Shown here in pieces: positions 24,974 to 32,316 of a stretch of DNA of 32,370 nt. Source of the DNA: Planctomycetota bacterium (lineage in GTDB: Bacteria > Planctomycetota > Planctomycetia > Gemmatales > Gemmataceae); NCBI GenBank assembly GCA_016872595.1, contig VGZJ01000034.1, positions 1 to 32,370 on the forward strand. The letters run 5' to 3'. The position numbers and the translations under genes were made by a program. Position 1 is the first letter of the stretch. Each line of letters opens with the position of its first letter. The notes below the pieces were generated by a model that was not told where the DNA came from, ran no database searches, and saw only the letters and a program-made list of their open reading frames with translations.

Positions 24974-27298
24974 TTACTCCCTCGTAATCGTTTCGCTCAA
25001 GTTGAGCAGCGCGCGGCATACGGCCGTCCATGCCGCCAGTTCTGGGGCGCTTACGTCTTTCGGCAACGGCGATTGCCCGATCTTCAGCAGGGCGGTCGCG
25101 GCGGTGGCGTCGGCCGTGTACGCCGCGCGCCCTTTCTCCATCAGTTTGAGCAGCACCTGCGATTCGGTTGCGTCCGGGGCGCGCGAGGTGACGTGCTGGA
25201 ACGCGAACGCCAAGCGCTCGGCGTCGGTCTTGCCACCGTCGGCGAGCGCGCGTTGCGCGAGCACGCGGGCGGCTTCCACGAAGGTCGGGTCGTTGAGCAG
25301 CACGAGCGCCGCGAGCGGCGTGTTGGATCGCGCCCGTTGCGCGGCGCACTCCTCGCGGGTGCTGGCGTCGAACGCTTTCAGCATCGGGTGCAGGTACTGG
25401 CGCTGCCAGTGGACGTACACACCGCGCCGCCACTGCTTCGCGTCCGCGTCGCTCACGTACTCGCGCTTGGGGAAGTTCAGGTGCTTGTAGAAGCCTACGG
25501 GTTGGTACGGCTTCGCGCTCGGCCCCCCCACGTCGAGCACCAACAGCCCGCTGACGAAGAGGGCGTTGTCGCGGACGCTCTCGGCCGGCAGCCGCCAGCG
25601 GCCCTGCCGCGCGAACAGCGTGTTTTCGGGGTCGCGCTCGCGCAGCGCCGCCGGTTCCGCGGAGCTTTGCCGATACGCGCGGCTCATCACGATCAGCTTG
25701 ACGACGCGCTTCACGTCCCATTTCTCAGCGAACTCCAGCGCGAGAGCGTCGAGCAGTTCGGGGTGGTTGGGCGCTTGGCCCTGCGCGCCGAAGTCTTCGA
25801 GCGACTTCGACAGGCCGGTGCCGAAGTACAAGTACCAGAGTCGGTTCACGAACACGCGGGCCGTGAGGCCGCCCGCGCCCTTCGCGTCGGTGAGCCAGTT
25901 GGCGAGGTCGAGGCGCGTCGCGCGACCCTTCACAGAAAGCTTGCCCATGAACGCCGGCACCGCGGGTTCGACGACCGGGCCGGTGTCGTCCAGCCAGTTG
26001 CCGCGCGGCAGCACGCGCACCGTGCGCGGCTCCTTCAGGGCCTGTGTCACCATCACGAGGCGCTGGGCCTTCTTGAGCGCGTCGCGCTCCTTGGTGAGTA
26101 CCGCGAGCCGCTTCGCGGCGTCGCCCGAATCGAGCTTCGCGAGTTGCGCGATTTCCTTTTCGAGCGCGTCGAGGCGCTCGCGCTCGCGTCGGGTGTGAAC
26201 CGGAACCTCCGGGGCGCGCACCGTGGGAACCCGGTCCGCTCCGCCGCCGCGCAGGTGCTTCTCCTCGTCCACGTCCGCGAAGAACGCGGCCAGCGCGTAG
26301 AAGTCCTTCGCGGTGTACGGGTCGAACTTGTGGTCGTGGCACTGCGCGCACCCGACGGTCGCGCCCATCCACACCGCGGACACGTTCCGCACGCGGTCGG
26401 CCGCGTAGATGGCGAGGTACTCTTTCGCCTGCACGCCGCCCTCGTGCGACGTTTGCAGCAACCGGTTGTAACACGTCGCGATGAGCTGATCGGTCGTCGG
26501 CTTCGGCAGCAGGTCGCCGGCCAGTTGCTCGCGGGTGAAGCGGTCGAACGGCACGTTCAGGTTGAAGGCGTCGATGACGTAGTCGCGGTAGGGCGTGGCG
26601 TGGTGGTCTTGGTCGCCGTGGTAGCCGACCGTGTCCGCGTAGCGCACGAGGTCGAGCCAGTACGTTGCCATGCGCTCGCCGTAGTGCTCGCTCGCGAGCA
26701 ACTGATCGACGAGTTTCTCGTAAGCGTCGGGCGACTTGTCGCTGACGAACGCCTCCACCGCGGCCGGGGTCGGCGGCAGGCCGGTGAGGTCGAAGTGGAG
26801 CCGGCGCGCGAGCGCGCGCCGGTCCGCTTCCGGTGCGAACGTCAGCTTCTCGCGTTCGAGGCGCGCGAGCAGGAAGTTGTCGATGAAGTTGGTCGCGCCG
26901 GTCGCCTTCGGTACGTCGTGCTTCTGCGGGGGGACGTAGGCCCAGTGCGGGGCGTACTTCGCGCCCTCGCTCACCCATCGTTTCAGCGTGTTGATCTCGG
27001 CCGCGGTCAGCGACTTGCCGGATTTCTTCGGTGGCATCCGCTCGCCTTCGTCCGCGAGGAGGCGCTGAATGATCGCGCTATCGGCGGGCTTGCCGGGCGC
27101 GATCGCGCCGGAGGCGTGCGCGGCCTTGCCGTCGTCGAGGCGCAGCTTCGCCTTGCGGTGCTTCTCGTCCGGGCCGTGGCAAGCGAAGCACTTGTCCGAC
27201 AGGATGGGCCGCACGTCGCGGTTGAAGTCCACGGGATCGGCCGCGCGCGCCGGCACTGCGACGGCAACGAGTGCGAGGGAGAGGAGCGAACGAGTCAT
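24974..27298 (-). CDS. PSD1-type protein: PSCyt1 cytochrome c-like, DUF1549 and DUF1553
   Basis: The 774-residue exported protein has a signal peptide (to about residue 19) and a PSCyt1 domain with heme motif CFACH (37-41) followed by ERMPPKKSGK (possible axial Met). DUF1549 (about 135-330) carries FDLTGLPPTP, YWLDLVRYADTVGYHGD and a second heme-type motif CAQCH (317-321) in CAQCHDHKFDP. An Arg/Lys/Glu-rich coiled-coil stretch lies near 350-405. DUF1553 (about 440-760) has RVFVNRLWYLYFGTGL, LDALALEF, SRAYRQSS and LNDPTFVEAARVLA. It is shorter than the PSD1 at 10468 because its middle region is shorter. It is the first gene of a two-gene operon with DUF1501, led by the promoter near 27332. Confidence 0.94.
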   Translation of the reverse strand: MTRSLLSLALVAVAVPARAADPVDFNRDVRPILSDKCFACHGPDEKHRKAKLRLDDGKAAHASGAIAPGKPADSAIIQRLLADEGERMPPKKSGKSLTAAEINTLKRWVSEGAKYAPHWAYVPPQKHDVPKATGATNFIDNFLLARLEREKLTFAPEADRRALARRLHFDLTGLPPTPAAVEAFVSDKSPDAYEKLVDQLLASEHYGERMATYWLDLVRYADTVGYHGDQDHHATPYRDYVIDAFNLNVPFDRFTREQLAGDLLPKPTTDQLIATCYNRLLQTSHEGGVQAKEYLAIYAADRVRNVSAVWMGATVGCAQCHDHKFDPYTAKDFYALAAFFADVDEEKHLRGGGADRVPTVRAPEVPVHTRRERERLDALEKEIAQLAKLDSGDAAKRLAVLTKERDALKKAQRLVMVTQALKEPRTVRVLPRGNWLDDTGPVVEPAVPAFMGKLSVKGRATRLDLANWLTDAKGAGGLTARVFVNRLWYLYFGTGLSKSLEDFGAQGQAPNHPELLDALALEFAEKWDVKRVVKLIVMSRAYRQSSAEPAALRERDPENTLFARQGRWRLPAESVRDNALFVSGLLVLDVGGPSAKPYQPVGFYKHLNFPKREYVSDADAKQWRRGVYVHWQRQYLHPMLKAFDASTREECAAQRARSNTPLAALVLLNDPTFVEAARVLAQRALADGGKTDAERLAFAFQHVTSRAPDATESQVLLKLMEKGRAAYTADATAATALLKIGQSPLPKDVSAPELAAWTAVCRALLNLSETITRE

Positions 27299-27331
27299 GC
27301 GGCCCCCGGAAAGCGATTGAGGCTGGAGCCG

Positions 27332-27360
27332 ATCATACCCGCGAGGCGCGCCGTTGTCTT
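27332..27360 (-). promoter_or_regulatory. Candidate promoter of the PSD1-DUF1501 operon
   Basis: On the minus strand a TATGAT -10 (27332-27337) sits in GGGTATGATCGG, much like the GGGTAGAATCGG before 13218. About 17 bases upstream is AAGACA (4 of 6 with TTGACA). The -10 is 33 bases before the ATG at 27298. Confidence 0.45.
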
Positions 27361-27427
27361 CACCTTCCCACCTTGCGGGGCTTGGTGGCCGACACAGTCG
27401 TGAAGTCGAGGCAACCCGTCGCGGCCG

Positions 27428-27455
27428 TTGACGGGGGTCGCGCCGCTCGTAACCT
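27428..27455 (+). promoter_or_regulatory. Candidate promoter of the HMA-like gene
   Basis: TTGACG (27428-27433) and TAACCT (27450-27455) are separated by 16 bases, and the -10 ends 29 bases before the ATG at 27485. This is one of the better -35/-10 pairs in the window. It also shows that an in-frame start near 27428 is not used. Confidence 0.5.
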
Positions 27456-27484
27456 TCGGGGTGAATCGTCACGGAGCCGCGAAC

Positions 27485-28051
27485 ATGCGCCAGCGCCTCA
27501 TTCCGGTTGTGCTTCTGATGTGCGCGAGTACCGCCGGCGCGCAGCCGCCGAAGGCGGAACCGAAGGTCGAGCGCGTGACGTACCGCGTCACCGGCCTGTT
27601 CTCGCGCGACCGCGAAAAGGCCCTGCGCACCGGGTTCGAGACCCTCGCGCCGGACTTCAAGCTGGTCGCGGTCAACTTCGACGAGGCCGAGGTTACCGTC
27701 GAGTTCGCGCCCGCGAAGCACTGGCCCGGCCAGAAGCCGGAGCGCGTGGCCGAGTTGGTGAACGACAAGGTGCGCGGCGCGACGAGCCACACGTTCGGCA
27801 TCAAGCCGCGCCGCGACATCGCCCGCGACAAACTCCAACAGGTGACGATCCCCGCGCGCGGGTGCGAGTGCTTGGGGTGCAACCTCGCGGCCTACGAAGC
27901 GGTCGCGGCCGTGGACGGCGTGTACTGGGCAACGGCCAGCTTCAAGGAGGGGAAGGTGGTCGTGCTGTTCGACCCGGCGAAAGCCGACCGCGCGAAGCTC
28001 GAAGACACGCTCCGCAAGAAGGGCGTCGATCTGGGTAAGGAGAAGAAATAG
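27485..28051 (+). CDS. Exported protein with two HMA-like (ferredoxin-fold) domains
   Basis: The 188-residue protein has a signal peptide (MRQRLIPVVLLMCASTAGAQ). Residues 28-75 form a degenerate heavy-metal-associated domain (VERVTYRVTGLF, VAVNFDEAEVTVEF) without Cys. Residues 120-183 form a second one with GCECLGC (126-132) in the place of the usual GMxCxxC, then helix AAYEAVAAVDGV, strands YWATASFKEGKVVVLFDP and helix ADRAKLEDTLRKKG. Cys129 and Cys132 could bind Cu(I) or another soft metal, and the extra Cys127 is unusual. A role as a periplasmic metal carrier or sensor is inference. It diverges from the PSD1 operon, whose cytochromes need metal cofactors, but a link is not shown. Confidence 0.78.
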   Translation: MRQRLIPVVLLMCASTAGAQPPKAEPKVERVTYRVTGLFSRDREKALRTGFETLAPDFKLVAVNFDEAEVTVEFAPAKHWPGQKPERVAELVNDKVRGATSHTFGIKPRRDIARDKLQQVTIPARGCECLGCNLAAYEAVAAVDGVYWATASFKEGKVVVLFDPAKADRAKLEDTLRKKGVDLGKEKK

Positions 28052-28370
28052 CGCACGAAAGTGTACTACGGCCCTTGATTGCGTGTGGCGCTCTGTATAG
28101 TATGTAGTGGTGTCCAGACGCGGAACGGTGCGCGGATCGTGCGCGCGGCGGGTCGGACGGCGCGGGTACGGGGGTGTTGTGCAACCTTTTCAACAAACGC
28201 CACTTCGCGGCGCAGAGCGAACCGGCGACATTCTAATAAGCGCCAGTTGTACCAGAGTCTTTCGTTTTGCAACTTCGGCCCATCGTAGTCCTCACGCTCC
28301 GCGTGAGGACCGCGGTGAGGGGCGCGGGCGTTGTGCAACCGATTTTGAAAAGTGCCCGCTTTGCGCGCGC
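28052..28370. other. 319-bp convergent gap with promoter-like and repeat sequences, no gene
   Basis: No coding frame with planctomycete-like codon use is seen. The gap holds a plus-strand promoter-like pair: TTGATT (28075-28080) and TAGTAT (28098-28103), 17 bases apart. GTTGTGCAACC occurs twice (28176-28186 and 28330-28340). A perfect hairpin lies at 28288-28310. The stretch 28181-28280 is clearly AT-richer than the surroundings. A small RNA is possible; so is an accumulation of repeat remnants. Confidence 0.5.
28282..28310. repeat. Dispersed hairpin repeat, copy 1
   Basis: A perfect 10-bp stem (28288-28297 with 28301-28310) closes a TCC loop. The 29 bases 28282-28310 are identical to 32135-32163, so the element is a repeat and not a chance palindrome. 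It lies between the converging HMA-like and DUF4240 genes and could act as a terminator. Confidence 0.75.
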
Positions 28371-28892
28371 TCATTCCCCCGCGTCCGCCGGTTCGGGGTA
28401 GAGCGCACTCAGGCGCGGGAAGCGGCGCGCGAGTTCGGCCCGGTCCTCGTGGTCCCAGTCCGGGGTCGCGAGTAGCGCCGCCGTGAGCGGGCGGTCGAGG
28501 CGCGCGTAGAAGTCGCTGCCGCCGGTGCGCGATTCGTACGCGCGCAGGGCCGCGGTGTCGAGGCCGAACCCGTCCACCGGGTCGCCGGTCAGCTCGTCGG
28601 CGAGCGAATCGGGGTCGCGCCGCGCGCGCTCGTAGGTGTCGCGCCCCCGCGCGACGAGCCACACGCGGAAGTCGCGGAACGCGCCGGCGTCCGCGCTGCC
28701 GTTAATGAGGTGCGCCGCGGCGCGCAGGTCGCCCACGTTCGCGGCACTCACGAGTTCGTCGAACCGCACTTGGAACGCGACGATCTCCGGCCACGGCAGT
28801 TCGCGCAAGCCTTCGACGAGCGCGTCGGCGTGCGCGAGCGGGTCCGCGCGGCGCGCCGCGGCGACGATCTGCCAGAAGGTGATGGGGTCCAT
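28371..28892 (-). CDS. DUF4240 domain protein
   Basis: The 173-residue cytoplasmic protein matches the DUF4240 pattern: an N-terminal MDPITFWQIVAAAR, a helix LVEGLRELPWPEIVAFQVRFDELV, a conserved segment AAHLINGSADAGAFRDFRVWLVARGRDTYERA (about 58-90, with D-x-F-x-x-F-R-x-W-L) and a DPDSLADEL segment. The C-terminal half is an acidic helical region. The function is unknown; in other bacteria such proteins occur near toxin-immunity or SMI1-like genes, which is not the case here. The ATG at 28892 is fixed by the MDPxxFW start. It lies 62 bases downstream of the stand-alone DUF1501 gene on the same strand and may share its transcript. Confidence 0.82.
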   Translation of the reverse strand: MDPITFWQIVAAARRADPLAHADALVEGLRELPWPEIVAFQVRFDELVSAANVGDLRAAAHLINGSADAGAFRDFRVWLVARGRDTYERARRDPDSLADELTGDPVDGFGLDTAALRAYESRTGGSDFYARLDRPLTAALLATPDWDHEDRAELARRFPRLSALYPEPADAGE

Positions 28893-28954
28893 TTGGGCCT
28901 CGACGCGGGCGCGGCCATTATTCGCGCCGCGCGCGCCCGGAGTAAAGGCCGGCG

Positions 28955-30292
28955 CTACACAAGTTCGCGCATCGGCTTCATCTCGGCGTCGACGAGGTAG
29001 TGCGGTCGGCCGCCGTGGTCCTTGACGGTCGCGGCGGCGAGGTCGATGCCGAGGTTGTGGTACAGTGTGGCGAACACTTCTTGGAAGTGAACCGGGCGGT
29101 CCTTCGCGGCCCCGGCGTCGCGGGTCGTACTGCCGATCACCTGCCCGGTTTTCATGCCGCCGCCGGCGAGCATCGCGCACCCGACCGCGGGCCAGTGGTC
29201 GCGGCCGGCGTCCTTGTTGATCTTCGGGGTGCGCCCGAACTCGCCCCACACCACGACGGACACGTCGTCGCTCATCCCGCGGTCGTGCAAATCTTCGATC
29301 AGCGCCGACAGGCCAATATCGAGGGCCGGGATGTGGTGCCGGGCGTTCTCGAACGTGGTGCCGTGCGGCTTGCCGTGCCAGTCCCAGCGCCCGTAGGCGA
29401 GGGTGACGACGCGCGCGCCGGCTTCGACGAGGCGGCGCGCGGTGAGAAAGTAATCATTGAGGAGCGGGCCAGCGTCACCGTACCCGGCGGGCTTGGGGTC
29501 GCCCCGGCCGTAGCGGTCGCGCAGCCGCGGGTCTTCCTTCGACAGGTCGAGCGCGTCGGCGATCTTGGTCGAGGTGAGGATGTTCAGCGCGCGCCGCGTC
29601 GACTCCTCCGCGCCCTCCATCGCGCCGGTCGCGTCGAGGTCTTTGCGGACCGTGTCGAACCGCTTCATCAGTTCCTTGCGCTCGGCGAACTGCTCGACGG
29701 TGAGGCCGCGCAGGGCCATGTTCGCCATGCCGTCGGCGTTCGGGGTGATCGGCGCGAACGCGCGGCCGAGGAACCCCGGCTGGCCGGGGTTGGCCCACGT
29801 CGAAGTGGTCATCTTGGGCGACAGGCCGACGAACGGCGGCACCGACTCCGTGACCTCGCCTTGGAGCTTCGCGACGCACGACCCGAACGACGGCCACCCG
29901 CCGCCGGGCTGGTTCTGCTGCGTGCGCCCGGTCACGCACTGGAACGCGGAGTGGTGCCCCTCGGACCCGACCAGCGACCGCACGACCGCGAACTTGTCCA
30001 TCATCTTGGCGAGCCGCGGCATGTGCTCGCACACGTCGAGGCCGGGCAGGTTCGTTCGGATGGGTTTGAACTCGCCGCGGATGTCGTCCGGGGCGTCCGT
30101 CTTGAGATCGACCATGTCTTGGTGCGGCGGCCCGCCGGACAGGAAGACCATGATGACGGACTTGTGCCCGGTGCGGGTGCCGGACTGTTCTTCGGCGCGG
30201 AGCAGTTGCGGCAGCGCGAGGCCGCCCAGCGCGAGGCTACCGACTTGGAGGAACGAGCGCCGCGACACACCGGGACACTGGCGAGCGGGCAT
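28955..30292 (-). CDS. Stand-alone DUF1501 protein with Tat-type signal
   Basis: The 445-residue protein has a twin-Arg signal (VSRRSFLQVGSLALGGLAL). DUF1501 markers are SVIMVFLSGGPPHQDMVDLK, EGHHSAFQCVTGR, YGRWDWHGKPHG, WGEFGRTPKINKDAGRDHW and VFATLYHNLGID. It has no PSD1 partner beside it, unlike the copies at 8836 and 23595. The group with GEFGRTP followed closely by GRDHW often stands alone in planctomycetes (recollection, not checked). A minus-strand TAGCCT (30330-30335) 37 bases before the ATG may be its -10 element. Its stop codon lies in a GGCCGGCGCTAC repeat-like string shared with the desaturase tail. Confidence 0.92.
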   Translation of the reverse strand: MPARQCPGVSRRSFLQVGSLALGGLALPQLLRAEEQSGTRTGHKSVIMVFLSGGPPHQDMVDLKTDAPDDIRGEFKPIRTNLPGLDVCEHMPRLAKMMDKFAVVRSLVGSEGHHSAFQCVTGRTQQNQPGGGWPSFGSCVAKLQGEVTESVPPFVGLSPKMTTSTWANPGQPGFLGRAFAPITPNADGMANMALRGLTVEQFAERKELMKRFDTVRKDLDATGAMEGAEESTRRALNILTSTKIADALDLSKEDPRLRDRYGRGDPKPAGYGDAGPLLNDYFLTARRLVEAGARVVTLAYGRWDWHGKPHGTTFENARHHIPALDIGLSALIEDLHDRGMSDDVSVVVWGEFGRTPKINKDAGRDHWPAVGCAMLAGGGMKTGQVIGSTTRDAGAAKDRPVHFQEVFATLYHNLGIDLAAATVKDHGGRPHYLVDAEMKPMRELV

Positions 30293-30395
30293 GACGGCCT
30301 CGGCGGGAGAGTGGTGGCGGGAGACATGCAGGCTACCCGACCGCCCGGCGCGCGGGCAAGCGAAAAGCGGTTTGCTCGCCCGCGCGCCGGCGCAC

Positions 30396-32060
30396 TCATT
30401 TCACGAACCAACCCGCGGCCGGGCGCGCCGTCTCCGCGTGCTGCACGAGGTGCGGCGTCACGATCAACAGCGTGACGGGGCCGGCGCAGTTGGCCCCTTG
30501 GCGCAGCCTCCCGATGAACGACGACGCGGGGCCGCGGAGCTCCGCGACCAGCGTTTCCCCGAACTTCAGGTTCGTGCTGGCGCGCAGCGACTCGGTGCGG
30601 CACGCCGGCATCTCGGTGAACGAGGTCAGCGGGTACGGCAGGCCGGGGTGGTGGATCGTGACCGGCACCTTCACCGTGCCGGGCAGCAGCTCGGTCAGCT
30701 GCGCTTCGGTCGCGAGCGTGAGGTTCTTGCCGTCCGGGGACACGTGCGGCGTGAAGCGCGTCGTCAGCCCGACCGGAACCTGATGAACCGCGCGCTCCGG
30801 CACCACGACCCAGCCCACGGTCTTGATGTCCGCGCCCGCGGCGACCGGCACCTGCTGGCCGACCTGCACGAACCCGGTCTGCCCGTCGCACAGTTGAATC
30901 TGGGGCCGCGAGAGGATGTCACACCGGCCCTTCTCCTTCGCCTCGCGCAGCAGGCCGTTGAACATGACGACTTCGCGCGCCGAAAGGGTCCATGTGGTCG
31001 CGTCGGCCGCGCCGCCCGCGTTCAGGCCACTCGTCGCGATGAAGGAGCGCGGCACCTGAATCACCGTGACCTGCATCAGTACTTGCGCCGGGGTGCGGTC
31101 GAGTTCGCTCACGAGGCGCGCGAACTGCGCGTGAACCGCGCCCGTTGCGGCGATGATGACGTTGTTGTTGGCCGCGTCGCAGTCGATGCGCGCGGCCCAA
31201 CCCTTGCCCTGCGAGTACACGGCGAAGGCGTGGGCCACGTCCGCGGCGGCGGCGTTCCGCAGCTTGTAGGCGATGACGCGATCACCGAGCGGTATGAGCG
31301 CGTAGGTGAGGCCGTAGGCCTGCGCGCCCGGCACGAACGGCAGCAGCGGCGGCGCAAGCCCGGCCGCGAACGCGCCCGGCGCGACCGGCTTCGCGGTCTG
31401 CGCCAGCGCCCCGGTGTCGCGCAGCAGGTCGAGCGCCGGGCGGTACGTCGGGTCGGCCTTCAGCGCGAGCCGGAGTTGGGCGTCGCGCGCGTCGTGCTTG
31501 CCCTGCGTGAGCAGCACGCCGGCGACGTGGAGCCGCGCTTGCGGTTCTGGCATGATCTGGCACAGCACGGCGCACCCGTCTTCGCAGCGCCCCCCGAACG
31601 CGAGGCACAGGCCGAGTGTCAGCTTGACGTCGCGCGCTTCGGGGTCGATCTTCAGCGCGAACTCGCACCACGCCGTGGCCTGCGCCCAGTCCTTCCAGTT
31701 GGCGTGCGCGATCGCGACCTCGTGCACGACGGCCGCGTCCTTCGGGTAGTGCGCGAGGTAGCCCTTGTACGCCGCCACCGCGTCTTCCTTCTGGCCGGTG
31801 CGGGCGTACAGTCGCGCGAGGCCGAGAAGCGCCCCTTGGTTCTTGGCGTCGGCGCGCAGCGCGCTCTCGTACCCGGCGCGGGCCTTCTCGATCAGGCCGG
31901 GCCGATCTTCGGGCTTGGTGCGCTCGTCGAAGGCCGCGTCGAGGCGCGCGTCGGAGATCATGACGAGCGTGTCGGGGTGCCCGCCGAGGCGCTGATCGGA
32001 CGCCAGCACCGGCAGCGCGCACAGCACACACACAATCGCCAACAGGGTACGCACACGCAT
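30396..32060 (-). CDS. TPR-secretin protein (type II/III secretion system secretin-like)
   Basis: The 554-residue exported protein has a signal peptide (to about residue 20). TPR-like helices follow (about 55-215; YESALRADAKNQGALLGLARLYARTG is split over two helices). Then come a short secretin N-domain (about 263-325; AYKLRNAAAADVAHAF, NNVIIAATGAVHAQFARLVSELD) and a secretin domain (about 340-545) with DILSRPQIQLCDGQTGFVQVG and the closing VTLLIVTPHLV. Secretins form gated outer-membrane rings. This one has a single N-domain and TPRs in place of the usual N0-N3 set, and no secretion ATPase, inner-membrane or pseudopilin genes are nearby. The ATG follows a GGAGGA (32066-32071). Confidence 0.9.
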   Translation of the reverse strand: MRVRTLLAIVCVLCALPVLASDQRLGGHPDTLVMISDARLDAAFDERTKPEDRPGLIEKARAGYESALRADAKNQGALLGLARLYARTGQKEDAVAAYKGYLAHYPKDAAVVHEVAIAHANWKDWAQATAWCEFALKIDPEARDVKLTLGLCLAFGGRCEDGCAVLCQIMPEPQARLHVAGVLLTQGKHDARDAQLRLALKADPTYRPALDLLRDTGALAQTAKPVAPGAFAAGLAPPLLPFVPGAQAYGLTYALIPLGDRVIAYKLRNAAAADVAHAFAVYSQGKGWAARIDCDAANNNVIIAATGAVHAQFARLVSELDRTPAQVLMQVTVIQVPRSFIATSGLNAGGAADATTWTLSAREVVMFNGLLREAKEKGRCDILSRPQIQLCDGQTGFVQVGQQVPVAAGADIKTVGWVVVPERAVHQVPVGLTTRFTPHVSPDGKNLTLATEAQLTELLPGTVKVPVTIHHPGLPYPLTSFTEMPACRTESLRASTNLKFGETLVAELRGPASSFIGRLRQGANCAGPVTLLIVTPHLVQHAETARPAAGWFVK

Positions 32061-32097
32061 GGGAATCCTCCGCGCGAGCGGGACGCAAGGCGCGCGG

Positions 32098-32125
32098 AGG
32101 ATAGCGAGGTAAACGGGCGAAGCAA
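32098..32125 (-). promoter_or_regulatory. Candidate promoter of the TPR-secretin gene
   Basis: On the minus strand TTGCTT (32120-32125) and TATCCT (32098-32103) are 16 bases apart. The -10 is 37 bases before the ATG at 32060, and a clear ribosome binding site follows. Confidence 0.5.
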
Positions 32126-32134
32126 GGCGAAAAG

Positions 32135-32166
32135 ATCGTAGTCCTCACGCTCCGCGTGAGGACTAC
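32135..32166. repeat. Dispersed hairpin repeat, copy 2
   Basis: A perfect 13-bp stem (32138-32150 with 32154-32166) closes a TCC loop. It is identical over 32135-32163 to copy 1 at 28282-28310, with three more paired bases on the right. It lies upstream of the secretin promoter and just after the stop of the coding-like remnant at 32176. Confidence 0.78.
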
Positions 32167-32175
32167 ATTGTGGGG

Positions 32176-32253
32176 CTACGGCTTCTTCCCGAACGGCAGC
32201 GGGAACGGGAACCCGCCCTTCGGTGCGGGCATGCCGGGGAACAGCTTGTTCAA
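32176..32253 (-). pseudogene. Short coding-like remnant, C-terminal tail of a lost gene
   Basis: The minus strand reads LNKLFPGMPAPKGGFPFP and then LPFGKKP before a TAG at 32176-32178. Nearly every codon ends in G or C, as in the real genes here, whereas the bases just upstream (32254-32300) are AT-richer, look non-coding and hold an in-frame TGA. This suggests the tail of a gene whose body was lost, or a tiny gene starting at the TTG at 32251-32253. The Pro/Phe/Gly-rich sequence matches no family I know. Confidence 0.4.
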
Positions 32254-32316
32254 TAGACTCGTTGCGCAATAGGTGTTGGTTCAGTCGCACTTCGGCCAGA
32301 CGATCCTGTGTGGTCG

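Noticed and set aside
24969-25721. Upstream extension of the DUF1501 gene at 23595
   Set aside because: The extended frame lies wholly in the PSD1 coding region in another frame, and the twin-Arg signal marks the true start at 24968.
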